Positions 35,644 to 43,022 of a DNA stretch of 64,000 bases are shown here, in pieces. Both the position numbers and the translations under genes were made by a program. A model generated the notes under the pieces. It was not told where the DNA came from. It saw only the letters and a program-made list of their open reading frames with translations, and did not search any database. This stretch comes from Limosilactobacillus balticus. GTDB lineage: Bacteria > Bacillota > Bacilli > Lactobacillales > Lactobacillaceae. The stretch spans positions 1 through 64,000 of the forward strand of contig NZ_JACIVH010000062.1 in NCBI RefSeq assembly GCF_014145615.1, in the 5' to 3' direction. The stretch's first letter is position 1; each line of letters starts with the position of its first letter.

Positions 35644-35730
35644 CCCGTTTACGCTTATTCTCTATCACAGTATTTTAGCACGCTTATTGATTTTATGCGT
35701 TTATCTTGTCCTTAATTTTTGTAAGTATGC
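35644..35730. other. Intergenic stretch with no recognised gene
   Basis: This stretch between the YczE-like gene and repeat copy B is AT-rich and probably holds the promoter of the YczE-matrixin pair. I could not define it with confidence. Confidence 0.4.
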
Positions 35731-35905
35731 AAAAAGGCTGGAAGAAAACTTTGTTTTCTCTCAGCCTCAACTGTTTTCGCAAACAATAGCAAGATAATGT
35801 GGAAAATAATCACAAGGCTCGATACGAACGATAATCAGCCCGTGCCGTGCTAATTATCGCTCTAGCTTAGCCCACCACCTTGTCGAGGAGATTATTTCCC
35901 ACTCC
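35731..35905 (-). repeat. Dispersed 3'-end palindromic element, copy B, with terminator
   Basis: On the minus strand it begins GAGTGGGAAATAATC about 27 bp after the alcohol dehydrogenase stop. Its outer arm returns as the reverse complement of GTGGAAAATAATC, with an inner hairpin (GCGATAATTAGCAC with GGGCTGATTATCGT). The 3' end reads TATTGTTTGCGAAAACAGTT, then a GGCTGAGAGAAAAC/GTTTTCTTCCAGCC hairpin and T tract (35731-35769). Copy C shares this 3' half almost base for base. Confidence 0.7.
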
Positions 35906-35931
35906 CCTATTGTTTCAATCAGTTTTAAATA

Positions 35932-36987
35932 TTAATCGCGTTCAAAGCCATCCATAATAATGTAAGACTTGATTGCTTCACGCTTATCCATTGCTTCATA
36001 AGCTTCTTGAATTTGGTCAAGGTCGAAACTCTTAGTAAAGACCTTACCAGGGTTAATGTCACCATCAAGAACAGCCTTTAACAATACGTCCTTGTCGTAA
36101 GTGGTTACTGATGCTGGACCACCGCCGACAATAGTGTTGTTGTAGAATGGCATCGTCATGTCCATCTTTGGGGTATGAGGTAAACCAACCCGACCAACGA
36201 TGGCACCTGGACGACCAACTTTCATGGCAGTATCAGTTGATTGTTCAGTACCAACACATTCAAGGACAGCATCAGCACCGGCACCATTTGTAAGTTCCAT
36301 GATCTTTTGAACCGCTTCGTCACCACGTTCAGCAATATTGTCAGTAGCACCAAATTCCTTAGCAAGAGCTTGACGGTCAGCATGGCGACTAGTAGAAATG
36401 ATCTTCTTAGCGCCCCGCATCTTAGCAGCAATAATCGCACAAAGACCAACAGCACCGTCACCCATTACAACAACCGTATCACCATCACTAACGTTTGCAA
36501 CTCGTGCAGCGTGGTAACCTGTAGCCATAACATCAGCAAGGGTTAAGAGGGACTTAAGCATTCCTTCACTGTAGTCACTTGGCTTGCCCGGAACTTTAAC
36601 AAGTGCCCATTGACCGTGTTGGAACCGAACGTATTGAGCTTGCACACCAGAGCTAAAGTTTTCACCATGGCTTTGGCAAGAACCGTCGAAGCCTGCGCGA
36701 CAGGCAGCACAATGACCACATCCGTGAGTAAATGGTGCAATTACAAAGTCACCCGGTTTGACAGTAGTGATATCTTCACCGACTTCTTCAACAATTCCAA
36801 TTGCTTCATGACCAGAATTTTCAGAATCTTTTTCGACAGGATTGATTCCACGGAAGTTCCATAGGTCAGAACCACAAACACAAGTCCGTACGACCTTAAT
36901 AATCACGTCATCAGGCTTTTCAATTGTTGGGCGGTCAACATCAACAACCTTCATTTGACCCGCCTTTTCAAAAATAGCTTTTTTCAT
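35932..36987 (-). CDS. Zinc-dependent alcohol dehydrogenase family protein
   Basis: This is a 351-aa medium-chain dehydrogenase, expected to oxidise or reduce an alcohol/aldehyde with NAD(P) in the cytosol. Catalytic-zinc residues are Cys38 and the GHE motif at 59-61; the structural-zinc cysteines are C90, C93, C96 and C104 (GCGHCAACRAGFDGSC); the nucleotide-binding motif GDGAVG is at about 176-181. Length is normal. The closest general type is threonine dehydrogenase-like/Tdh alcohol dehydrogenase; substrate cannot be read from sequence. It is monocistronic, ending in repeat copy B, with an AGGAGG ribosome site before ATG 36987. Confidence 0.92.
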   Translation of the reverse strand: MKKAIFEKAGQMKVVDVDRPTIEKPDDVIIKVVRTCVCGSDLWNFRGINPVEKDSENSGHEAIGIVEEVGEDITTVKPGDFVIAPFTHGCGHCAACRAGFDGSCQSHGENFSSGVQAQYVRFQHGQWALVKVPGKPSDYSEGMLKSLLTLADVMATGYHAARVANVSDGDTVVVMGDGAVGLCAIIAAKMRGAKKIISTSRHADRQALAKEFGATDNIAERGDEAVQKIMELTNGAGADAVLECVGTEQSTDTAMKVGRPGAIVGRVGLPHTPKMDMTMPFYNNTIVGGGPASVTTYDKDVLLKAVLDGDINPGKVFTKSFDLDQIQEAYEAMDKREAIKSYIIMDGFERD

Positions 36988-37423
36988 TGAAACAACCTCC
37001 TTTTTTTATTATTTTAAACCACAAATTTCAATTAGAAAAATACTTTTTATCGATATTCTTCCATTCATTATCTGCATAATTTATGTGCGTTCAAATTACA
37101 CTGTTCAAATAAATATAACAAATTTTATTGAATTATTTTAGTCATCATTGTATCATGATCACAATAAATAAATTAAGTTAATCATTTTTGTAATTTTCGT
37201 TAGCATACTTCTTTTGAAGGGAGTGGTTAATCAATAGCTTTAATGTGTGTTTAGTAAATTTTTGTCACTTTTTGTTCACTTATATATCCCCATCACCTAT
37301 TTAAAAGGACGTATAATTACTGAACATATAATTTTCTACTTTAAGAATTTACTGGTTGATTTGAGAGATAGAATATTCATTAATACAAATACCGTTACAA
37401 GACAATCTCTAATTAAACTTTCT
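36988..37423. other. Intergenic region upstream of the alcohol dehydrogenase
   Basis: About 435 bp, very AT-rich, with the ribosome site of the dehydrogenase at its left end. A 66-codon frame on the plus strand here (37247-37447) lacks a ribosome site and runs into a terminator, so I do not call it a gene. Confidence 0.5.
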
Positions 37424-37462
37424 AAAATAAAAACAACCTCGCATTGAGGTTGTTTTTATTTT
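37424..37462 (-). terminator. Intrinsic terminator of the DUF2798 gene
   Basis: A perfect 17-bp stem (37424-37440 with 37446-37462) with a 5-nt loop, A-rich and T-rich on either side, so it can act in both directions. It lies next to the stop at 37470. Confidence 0.88.
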
Positions 37463-37469
37463 AAATATC

Positions 37470-37955
37470 TTAATTTTTAATTGCTTTTAAATGGTGATAT
37501 AAAAGTACTTGCCGTGCAATTGGCTGAGCAATCACTGCTTCAACTACAAAGGCAATCGCAAAGTTACGTGGCCAATTATTAAAATAAGTATGTAGTGGTA
37601 ATGTAAAAACTTGCTGTTGCCCAATCCATGTCCCAATCATGGTCATAACAGCTGAAACAATCAATACATTGCACAGGATATTAATTGTAATTTGAGTATT
37701 AAAACTGTCTTTTTCACTAACAATCGATTTTTTTAAGAAACTAGCCGGTTTGCTAGCCAATAGCACAACGATAATAATACTTAGCCACATTTCTGGGATT
37801 ACTGCTAAAACTTGTTTATAATGCTGGATCGTAAATCCTGTTTCCAACATTCCAATTATTGGCGCAATGATATTAACAGAAACAATTGAAACAATCAGTA
37901 AAAACAGGACAAATTCATTTCTATTTTGCGGTAATTTTAAATAAAAGTCTTTCAT
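37470..37955 (-). CDS. DUF2798 family membrane protein
   Basis: A 161-aa membrane protein with four hydrophobic segments (about 15-38, 46-66, 90-110, 132-152). Two related halves each carry a 'P..........P' helix; the second reads NWPRNFAIAFVVEAVIAQPIAR, typical of DUF2798 proteins. Function is unknown. The gene is preceded by AAGGAG and stands alone between two terminators. There are no catalytic residues to interpret. Confidence 0.75.
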   Translation of the reverse strand: MKDFYLKLPQNRNEFVLFLLIVSIVSVNIIAPIIGMLETGFTIQHYKQVLAVIPEMWLSIIIVVLLASKPASFLKKSIVSEKDSFNTQITINILCNVLIVSAVMTMIGTWIGQQQVFTLPLHTYFNNWPRNFAIAFVVEAVIAQPIARQVLLYHHLKAIKN

Positions 37956-37982
37956 TTATATTTTCTCCTTTATTAATAACAC

Positions 37983-38020
37983 AAAAAAAGTCCAGCCACT
38001 CAAATTGAGTTTGCTGGACC
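37983..38020 (-). terminator. Terminator of the DUF4767 lipoprotein gene
   Basis: GTCCAGC (37990-37996) pairs with GCTGGAC (38013-38019), with an inner ACTCAA/TTGAGT stem and a seven-base T tract on the minus strand. Confidence 0.85.
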
Positions 38021-38073
38021 ATTATACGCGAAACTAGTTTTATTATAACAAACTAAAGGATCTATTTCCAAGC

Positions 38074-38664
38074 TTATTTAGTAGATTCTGTTGCGATTCG
38101 TTCAAAATTGCTCTCAAGATCCGTATTAGTCGTTGGATGACAATCTGGATCACCGTTATTTGATTGGTCAACTAATACAACTGGTTTACCATTGTGGAAG
38201 GCAAAGAAGTATGTAATTCGATTTGGCAATGGCGGTTCTGTCCCGTCATGATTATAGATCGCTACAACATTATATTCATAATCACCCTTACCCGATGGTG
38301 CCCAGCCAATCAAACCAGATTGACCTTCTACTAACTCTTTGCTCAAGCCATCTGGGTATGTCATTCCTGTTGAAACCTTCAGCTCGTTTTGACCATCATA
38401 TTGCTCGTAGGATTGGTGCATTGTCGGTCCCCATTTTTGCATAAATGATGCCAACTGTTCATTCTTTTGATTATTCCATAATGAACTATCGTGGTGTGAC
38501 TCACTGCTACTACTTGTGTTATTAGTAGCGGTAATACTTTGACTGCTACTAGCTTCTGAATTATTCTTTGCAGTATTGCTATCGCTTTGAGTGTTTTGGT
38601 TTCCACAACCAGCCAGTGCAACACCCAAGCCAGCAATCGCAAAAATCCCTATTAACTTTTTCAA
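38074..38664 (-). CDS. DUF4767-domain lipoprotein
   Basis: A 196-aa lipoprotein. The signal peptide ends in a lipobox LAGC (Cys20), followed by a Ser/Asn-rich linker (about 21-62) and a C-terminal domain beginning 'SLWNNQKNEQLASFMQKWGPTM', characteristic of DUF4767. It should be anchored to the outer face of the membrane. Function is unknown. The start at 38664 has a GGGAGGATC ribosome site. It is monocistronic. Confidence 0.85.
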   Translation of the reverse strand: MKKLIGIFAIAGLGVALAGCGNQNTQSDSNTAKNNSEASSSQSITATNNTSSSSESHHDSSLWNNQKNEQLASFMQKWGPTMHQSYEQYDGQNELKVSTGMTYPDGLSKELVEGQSGLIGWAPSGKGDYEYNVVAIYNHDGTEPPLPNRITYFFAFHNGKPVVLVDQSNNGDPDCHPTTNTDLESNFERIATESTK

Positions 38665-38689
38665 TTTGATCCTCCCGAAACATAAATAA

Positions 38690-38725
38690 AGACCAGAAAG
38701 AATGCTTCCCTATCCTTTCCAGTCT
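38690..38725 (-). terminator. Terminator of the 38-aa gene
   Basis: Eleven-base arms (38690-38700 with 38715-38725, a central two-base mismatch) lie 6 bp past the small gene's stop, with a weak T-rich tail on the minus strand. Confidence 0.55.
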
Positions 38726-38730
38726 AGCTA

Positions 38731-38847
38731 TTAATCTTCAACCTTTTTTGCATCATTCATAGCCTTCATGATAGAAGGATTCTTAGAATGACAATCCTTG
38801 ATCATTTGGATATCTTCTTCACTTAATTCAACAGTGTATTTAGCCAT
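38731..38847 (-). CDS. 38-aa acidic small protein
   Basis: A short frame encodes MAKYTVELSEEDIQMIKDC and then 19 further residues ending in KKVED. The ATG is preceded by GAGGG at normal spacing and a terminator follows. It starts 83 bp after the GNAT gene on the same strand, so it could be read from the same transcript or its own. The predicted fold is one or two helices. A 'YTVELSEED' start resembles small antitoxin-like or regulatory proteins, but I do not recognise a family. Confidence 0.6.
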   Translation of the reverse strand: MAKYTVELSEEDIQMIKDCHSKNPSIMKAMNDAKKVED

Positions 38848-38930
38848 GATTTTCCCTCGCTTTACTTAAAAAAATTACACCCTTACTATATCACATCACA
38901 GGAGCAGTGTCTGTCTTAATTCGTCAAAGG

Positions 38931-39452
38931 TTAATCCAAGTTGAGCTCAAAACCCATATGTTTATTGTCAATTTTGTCATCAATATAAATCGTTCCGCGT
39001 TTTATAAAGCCAATATCCTGACCTATTTTTTGGACAGGAATATTTTTATAATGCGTATCATAACGGAAATTCCTTACTCCCTGCAAATAACCAACCGTAA
39101 GTAAATTAGAAAAGATGTATTTTCCAAAACCTTGACCATTTTTAGAAGGAAGAACTGCTAGTCGATGAATGATCGCATATGGCTCATTCGGCTTTAACCA
39201 TGATCCATCTTTAATCTCTTCATATGTTTGTTCCGGAGTTAGTTGTAAAGTAGCCGTCCCAACAATTTTTTGGTTATCAATTAACACCCAATTATAGCCA
39301 GCTTTAATATCATTTTCCATCGTTTTCTGGAAAGGATGACCATCTTGCCATTGAGGATTCCCCTTCTCTTTTAATTGCGCTCGAGCTTGCTCAATAATTT
39401 CCATTACCCTTTGAAGATCATCCTGGTTTGCCCGTCGTAAGTAAATTGCCAT
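38931..39452 (-). CDS. GNAT-family N-acetyltransferase
   Basis: A 173-aa acyl-CoA N-acyltransferase. The acetyl-CoA pyrophosphate-binding loop is visible as KNGQGFGKYI (about 115-124), preceded by the IIHRLAVLP beta-strand typical of motif A. The C-terminal part 'VRNFRYDTHYKNIPVQKIGQDIGF' is as in RimI-like small-molecule or protein acetyltransferases. The substrate is unknown. The ATG follows AAGGAGAAGG. Length is normal for the family. Confidence 0.88.
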   Translation of the reverse strand: MAIYLRRANQDDLQRVMEIIEQARAQLKEKGNPQWQDGHPFQKTMENDIKAGYNWVLIDNQKIVGTATLQLTPEQTYEEIKDGSWLKPNEPYAIIHRLAVLPSKNGQGFGKYIFSNLLTVGYLQGVRNFRYDTHYKNIPVQKIGQDIGFIKRGTIYIDDKIDNKHMGFELNLD

Positions 39453-39564
39453 TATACCTTCTCCTTAATCATCTCTCATTCCTAAACAACAAAATCTTAA
39501 TACATTAATGTATGGTCATTTTATCATGATTAATTATTGAACTGGTGTGGCTTTAGATAAGTTT

Positions 39565-39585
39565 AAGCGTTTCGTCACAACGCTT
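39565..39585. promoter_or_regulatory. Inverted repeat upstream of the GNAT gene
   Basis: AAGCGTT (39565-39571) and AACGCTT (39579-39585) form perfect 7-bp arms around 7 bp, some 115 bp before the GNAT start. The strand reading TGAAAGCGTTGTGA partly resembles a CcpA cre site but misses the second conserved C, so it may be another operator or a small hairpin. Confidence 0.4.
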
Positions 39586-39621
39586 TCATTTTAAGAAGAA
39601 ACTCTCATATTTATCCATAAT

Positions 39622-39656
39622 AAAAAGGCCTCCTTGGGGATTGGGAGACCTTTTTA
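39622..39656 (-). terminator. Terminator after the small membrane-anchored protein gene
   Basis: AAAAAGGCCTCC and GGGAGACCTTTTT form a stem with G-U pairs and T tract, just past the stop at 39667. Confidence 0.75.
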
Positions 39657-39666
39657 TTTAACTTTA

Positions 39667-40131
39667 TTATCGAATTTGTTCAAACTTAGTCGCTTTATGA
39701 TCAATTCCTTGACCAGCATTGGCAATCTGATAAGTAAAGTTACCAGACCGCATCTTTTTGCCTAATGCTAACATGTGATTATATTGCCACATCGAAACCT
39801 TCCCATTCTGGAGTTTCGAAAGAGTCAAGCGATTTCCTTGTGCCTTATAATTCCACTTACCATCCTTAGCGTTATCTTGGTAGGCTTGTTGAAAATCACT
39901 AGCACTATTACTTGCTTTAATTGCTGTATCTTTATCCGGAGTAACAACAACCTGATCTCCGCTTGTGGCAAAGGTCATATAGGCATTCTGATTACCCGAC
40001 ACTGATGTATACTCATAAACGTGACCAGGAAGGCGTTTAGCCACTGTCCGACTGGCATAGAGGTAAAAGCCACCAATGACAACCATTACTGCTACTAAAA
40101 CAGAAATAATAATTTTTGTCTTTTTTTGCAT
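39667..40131 (-). CDS. Membrane-anchored extracytoplasmic protein of unknown function
   Basis: A 154-aa protein with one N-terminal membrane helix (about 6-25, IIISVLVAVMVVIGGFYLY) and an outside domain rich in Asn, Gln, Ser and Lys, with a lipocalin-like pattern of short beta strands ('GHVYEYTSVSGNQNAYMTF...DGKWNYKAQGNRLTLSKLQNGK'). I do not recognise a family. Its start is 13 bp after the stop of the LysM protein gene, so they form an operon and probably work together at the cell surface. Confidence 0.7.
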   Translation of the reverse strand: MQKKTKIIISVLVAVMVVIGGFYLYASRTVAKRLPGHVYEYTSVSGNQNAYMTFATSGDQVVVTPDKDTAIKASNSASDFQQAYQDNAKDGKWNYKAQGNRLTLSKLQNGKVSMWQYNHMLALGKKMRSGNFTYQIANAGQGIDHKATKFEQIR

Positions 40132-40144
40132 TTCTTATCCCCTA

Positions 40145-41212
40145 TTACTCATCGTCAGAAGTGTCGGTGTCTTGATCGCTAGTAGTAGCTTGACTGTGGC
40201 TATCTTCATCGTCACTGCTGCTTTGACTGCTGTCATCGCTGCTTTCACTTTCGCTGCTACTGCTACTATCACTATCTTCGTCATCCTTAGTGCTGCTACT
40301 ATTGCTACTATCATCGTCATCATTGACACTAGCGTAGACATGGATCTCGTTGCCATCTTTTTCAATGTAAACTGTCGTATCCTTCTTAGCTTTTGAACCT
40401 AGGGCACTTTCAATTTCACTAAGGATCGCATCATAGTCATTCTTCTTAGCATCTTTTAAGATCGCTGCTGAATCAACATTAAGTTCATCAGCATCACTAC
40501 CGCCATCCCCTTCATCAAAGGATAACTTGTCATTATCATTAGCATCGTTCAAGCCACTTACAATGTCAGAAGCATCGATTGATGAAGATTGATGTTTTTT
40601 ATGCTTAAGGGACTTAGTTGAGCTAGATTGACTAGCACTTTGTTCATTATCATTATCATTGTCATCGTTATTAAATGAATTTACTGCGCCTGCCTTGTAA
40701 ATTGTTGTCGAATGATCAGCATTATCGTAATTCTTGACAACAGATTGTGGTTGAACAGCAATATTTACTGTGGTTGGCCCATTATTAATTGTAATTTTGG
40801 TCTGGGCAACAACATTTGGATTTACATTGGGATCATAACCAGCAGGAACGCTTCCTTCACGACTTAAGATAAGAACATCCCCAGCAAAAATCAAATTAGC
40901 ATTTTGAATATTGTTATCGTAGCAAAGCTTAGCAACTGAAATTCCCGTTGCTGCTGAGATTCCCGATAAAGTATCACCCCACTGAATAATATAACGAGTG
41001 CCATTAAGGTTATTGGTATTAATGTGTTGCATCGCCATGTTATTAGAAATTTGTTCAGGGGTATTAGCAATCCAATTAGTAATATCTGCTTGCTCTTCTG
41101 GTGATCCACTGGCATTATCAGCCTCAACAGTTGCTACAGAGCTAATCATTACTGACCCTGCCAAAACAGCAGTCATAAAAGTAGCTGCTAGTTGCTTCTT
41201 GCTTAACTTCAT
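40145..41212 (-). CDS. Secreted LysM protein with EF-hand-like loop and Ser/Asp-rich tail
   Basis: A 355-aa exported protein. I chose ATG 41212 (MKLSKKQ) because GGGAGGA precedes it and the following 32 residues form a normal signal peptide (cleavage about VEA-D). A LysM peptidoglycan-binding domain lies at about 74-117 (YIIQWGDTLSGISAATG...IFAGDVLIL). After a charged linker, residues 223-234 (DANDNDKLSFDE) fit the 12-residue calcium loop of an EF-hand, with acidic/Asn residues at 1, 3 and 5 and Glu at 12. Next is a region 'ILKDAKKNDYDAILSEIESALGSKAKKDTTVYIEKDGNEIHVYAS', then a tail (297-355) of almost only Ser, Asp and Glu. No catalytic domain is present. Calcium binding is inference. Confidence 0.85.
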   Translation of the reverse strand: MKLSKKQLAATFMTAVLAGSVMISSVATVEADNASGSPEEQADITNWIANTPEQISNNMAMQHINTNNLNGTRYIIQWGDTLSGISAATGISVAKLCYDNNIQNANLIFAGDVLILSREGSVPAGYDPNVNPNVVAQTKITINNGPTTVNIAVQPQSVVKNYDNADHSTTIYKAGAVNSFNNDDNDNDNEQSASQSSSTKSLKHKKHQSSSIDASDIVSGLNDANDNDKLSFDEGDGGSDADELNVDSAAILKDAKKNDYDAILSEIESALGSKAKKDTTVYIEKDGNEIHVYASVNDDDDSSNSSSTKDDEDSDSSSSSESESSDDSSQSSSDDEDSHSQATTSDQDTDTSDDE

Positions 41213-41305
41213 AAAATTATCCTCCCTAATAGTACCTATTCCTATTAATATAGAAATAATTTTACTGCTATTGGCATAATTCTTCAAATGCAGGTATGCT
41301 CTTCT

Positions 41306-42466
41306 CTATTTGGCGCTTGCTTTAATAAGATAAAACGAACCAAAAACGGCAACTAATGCATAGATTGCCCCAACATACCCAATCTGGTTAATTTGAACAA
41401 AATTGATACTGATCGATGCCGTTAAAGAACCGATCGATACTCCAATATTCGTACAGATAGGGTTTAATGAAGAAGCGAGATTCATTGCTTCTGGGTATTC
41501 CCGATCAGCAATGTTAAGAAACATTACTTGCAGAATTGAACCGGGCATCCCCAGAACAAAACAAATAACACATAATAAAAGGATCCCTAACCATGCAACA
41601 TGGAACATTGCATTCATCAACAATAAACAAATAAGGACGGTACTACTAATAATAGTAAGTTTAGTGATCCCAAAACGGTTTGCAATTACGCCGGCACACA
41701 TATTACCAAGAATAAACGTAACTCCAACAAGTCCTAACAACCATGTTAAGTTAGTCGTACTAAAGCCAAGAACAGTAGTAATGATTGGGCGAATATAAGT
41801 ATAGAATGTATATTCGGCGGACATCAAAGTTACCATTACGATAACCCCAAGAACTATCCGCCGATCCCTAAACAGTTGAACTTGGTTACCTAACGAAGCA
41901 TTTTCTTGACGACTATTCCGTGGTACTAGCCAGTATAAAAAGCCACAAATAATTACGGTTAAAACTGAGATTAAGGCAAAACTATCCCGCCATGAAAAAG
42001 CATTACTAATTGCCGTGCCAACTGGGACCCCCACAATCGTAGCAATACTAAAACCTGCAAATGTTGAAGCAACCAGCATTGCTCGCTTTTCAATTGGGGC
42101 AATCATACTTACAAAGACAAGAATCAATGAAATGATCGTCCCCGCGACCGCAGCTGTTACAATCCGCGAAACAAATAGCCAAAATAGGTTCGGTGCAACA
42201 GCGGTTAAAGTATTACCGATTAAAAAGATTAACATTAGCACCATCAAAACCTTGAAGCGATCAAACTTACCTGTCAAAGTGGTAATTAAAGGCGTGCAGA
42301 TAGCATAGATAATTGCAAAACTAGTAACTAAAAAACCAACTGTTGATAATGAAGCCTGATAACTCTTGGCAATATCAGAAATAACCCCCACAACCATAAA
42401 TTCATTGCAGCCTAATAAAAATGCGGTTAAGACAAAGACAACGGACTGCAAGCGAAATTTAGACAT
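41306..42466 (-). CDS. MFS multidrug/sugar efflux transporter (DHA1/AraJ-like)
   Basis: A 386-aa major facilitator with 12 predicted membrane helices. 'FLLGCNEFMVVGVISDIAKSYQAS' in helix 1 and 'GKFDRFKVLMVLMLIF' after helix 2 (the G-x-x-x-D-R/K-x loop motif) are typical of the DHA1 drug:H+ antiporters/AraJ group. I use ATG 42466 because AAAGGAG lies upstream. It exports small molecules; the substrate is unknown. A strong promoter about 130 bp upstream and an intrinsic terminator between promoter and start codon point to control by attenuation. Confidence 0.9.
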   Translation of the reverse strand: MSKFRLQSVVFVLTAFLLGCNEFMVVGVISDIAKSYQASLSTVGFLVTSFAIIYAICTPLITTLTGKFDRFKVLMVLMLIFLIGNTLTAVAPNLFWLFVSRIVTAAVAGTIISLILVFVSMIAPIEKRAMLVASTFAGFSIATIVGVPVGTAISNAFSWRDSFALISVLTVIICGFLYWLVPRNSRQENASLGNQVQLFRDRRIVLGVIVMVTLMSAEYTFYTYIRPIITTVLGFSTTNLTWLLGLVGVTFILGNMCAGVIANRFGITKLTIISSTVLICLLLMNAMFHVAWLGILLLCVICFVLGMPGSILQVMFLNIADREYPEAMNLASSLNPICTNIGVSIGSLTASISINFVQINQIGYVGAIYALVAVFGSFYLIKASAK

Positions 42467-42470
42467 ATCC

Positions 42471-42575
42471 TTAGCTCCTTTCGTACAAATAAAAAAATGC
42501 TGGAAAAATACCGACAAAATCAGTATTTTTCCAGCAACCTACCTTCGAACGTGCCTTCTGATAAACAAAAGGCAT
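42471..42575 (-). CDS. Possible 34-aa leader peptide of the MFS gene
   Basis: A reading frame starts with ATG at 42575 (MPFVYQKARSKVGCWKNTD...) and ends in TAA at 42471, five bases before the MFS start codon. It reads straight through the terminator hairpin. There is no Shine-Dalgarno sequence; the ATG lies within about 8 bases of the predicted transcription start, so translation would have to be leaderless. It could be a leader peptide coupling translation to antitermination, or an accident of a structured RNA. Confidence 0.35.
   Translation of the reverse strand: MPFVYQKARSKVGCWKNTDFVGIFPAFFYLYERS
42491..42535 (-). terminator. Intrinsic terminator inside the MFS 5' leader (attenuator)
   Basis: A perfect 13-bp stem GCTGGAAAAATAC (42499-42511) with GTATTTTTCCAGC (42523-42535), an 11-nt loop, and a run of T on the minus strand. 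It lies between the promoter and the MFS ribosome site. A second hairpin (TGCCTT with AAGGCA, about 42556-42575) precedes it, giving a compact RNA of about 100 nt that could switch between folds. Confidence 0.8.
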
Positions 42576-42588
42576 ATCTACAAATTGT

Positions 42589-42617
42589 AGTATAGCAAAG
42601 GATTATTTGAGTTTCAA
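42589..42617 (-). promoter_or_regulatory. Promoter of the MFS gene
   Basis: On the minus strand: -35 TTGAAA (42612-42617), 17-bp spacer, -10 TATACT (42589-42594). Transcription should start near 42582, immediately before the leader hairpins. Confidence 0.8.
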
Positions 42618-42759
42618 TTCCTATTGAAGGATAGTATCTGTCAAATTTTCATAGAGCGCCTAAAACATACAGCCTTCTAGTATGTAGAAGTATACCCTTC
42701 TGTACTGTAAACATTACTTAAAATATTGTACAGTGTTATTATGGATATATTATCTTTGT

Positions 42760-42837
42760 AAGATATTTGCAAGGTGTTCATATAATTCATCAACCACAAA
42801 AGCTCTCATGCTATGGCAGTAGCAAGAGAGCTTTTTT
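42760..42837 (+). ncRNA. Candidate small RNA of about 78 nt
   Basis: A promoter TTGTAC (42726-42731), 16 bp, TATTAT (42748-42753) is followed by a short region without a reading frame and by a strong terminator: AAAGCTCTC (42798-42806) with GAGAGCTTT (42826-42834), an inner GCTA/TAGC stem, then T's. It stands alone between two divergent genes, so it is either a small RNA or a prematurely ended leader. Confidence 0.45.
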
Positions 42838-43022
42838 CTGTCATGTAGATTACTATGCTCCTTATACGCTTTCTGAGCCAGCTGATAATAATCGTCAAAA
42901 GATTATGCGTTAACCTCTTTTAGACTCATAAATAGAACAGCCTACTATTAGCTACATAAAGGCTTTTCCTAGTATAATGGGAATAATTAGATATATTATT
43001 CATAATAAAGGAATGATAATTA

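Noticed and set aside
37247-37447. 66-codon plus-strand frame upstream of the DUF2798 terminator
   Set aside because: No ribosome site, AT-rich low-complexity product, and the frame ends inside a terminator stem.
40076-40396. Plus-strand 106-codon Ile/Ala/Thr-rich frame that looks like a membrane protein
   Set aside because: It is the reverse of the Ser/Asp codon tail of the LysM protein gene; no ribosome site or promoter.
42640-42735. Possible CopY-type operator (TACAnnTGTA) near TGTACTGTA/TTGTACAGTG
   Set aside because: The half sites do not fit the TACAnnTGTA spacing and no copper genes are near.
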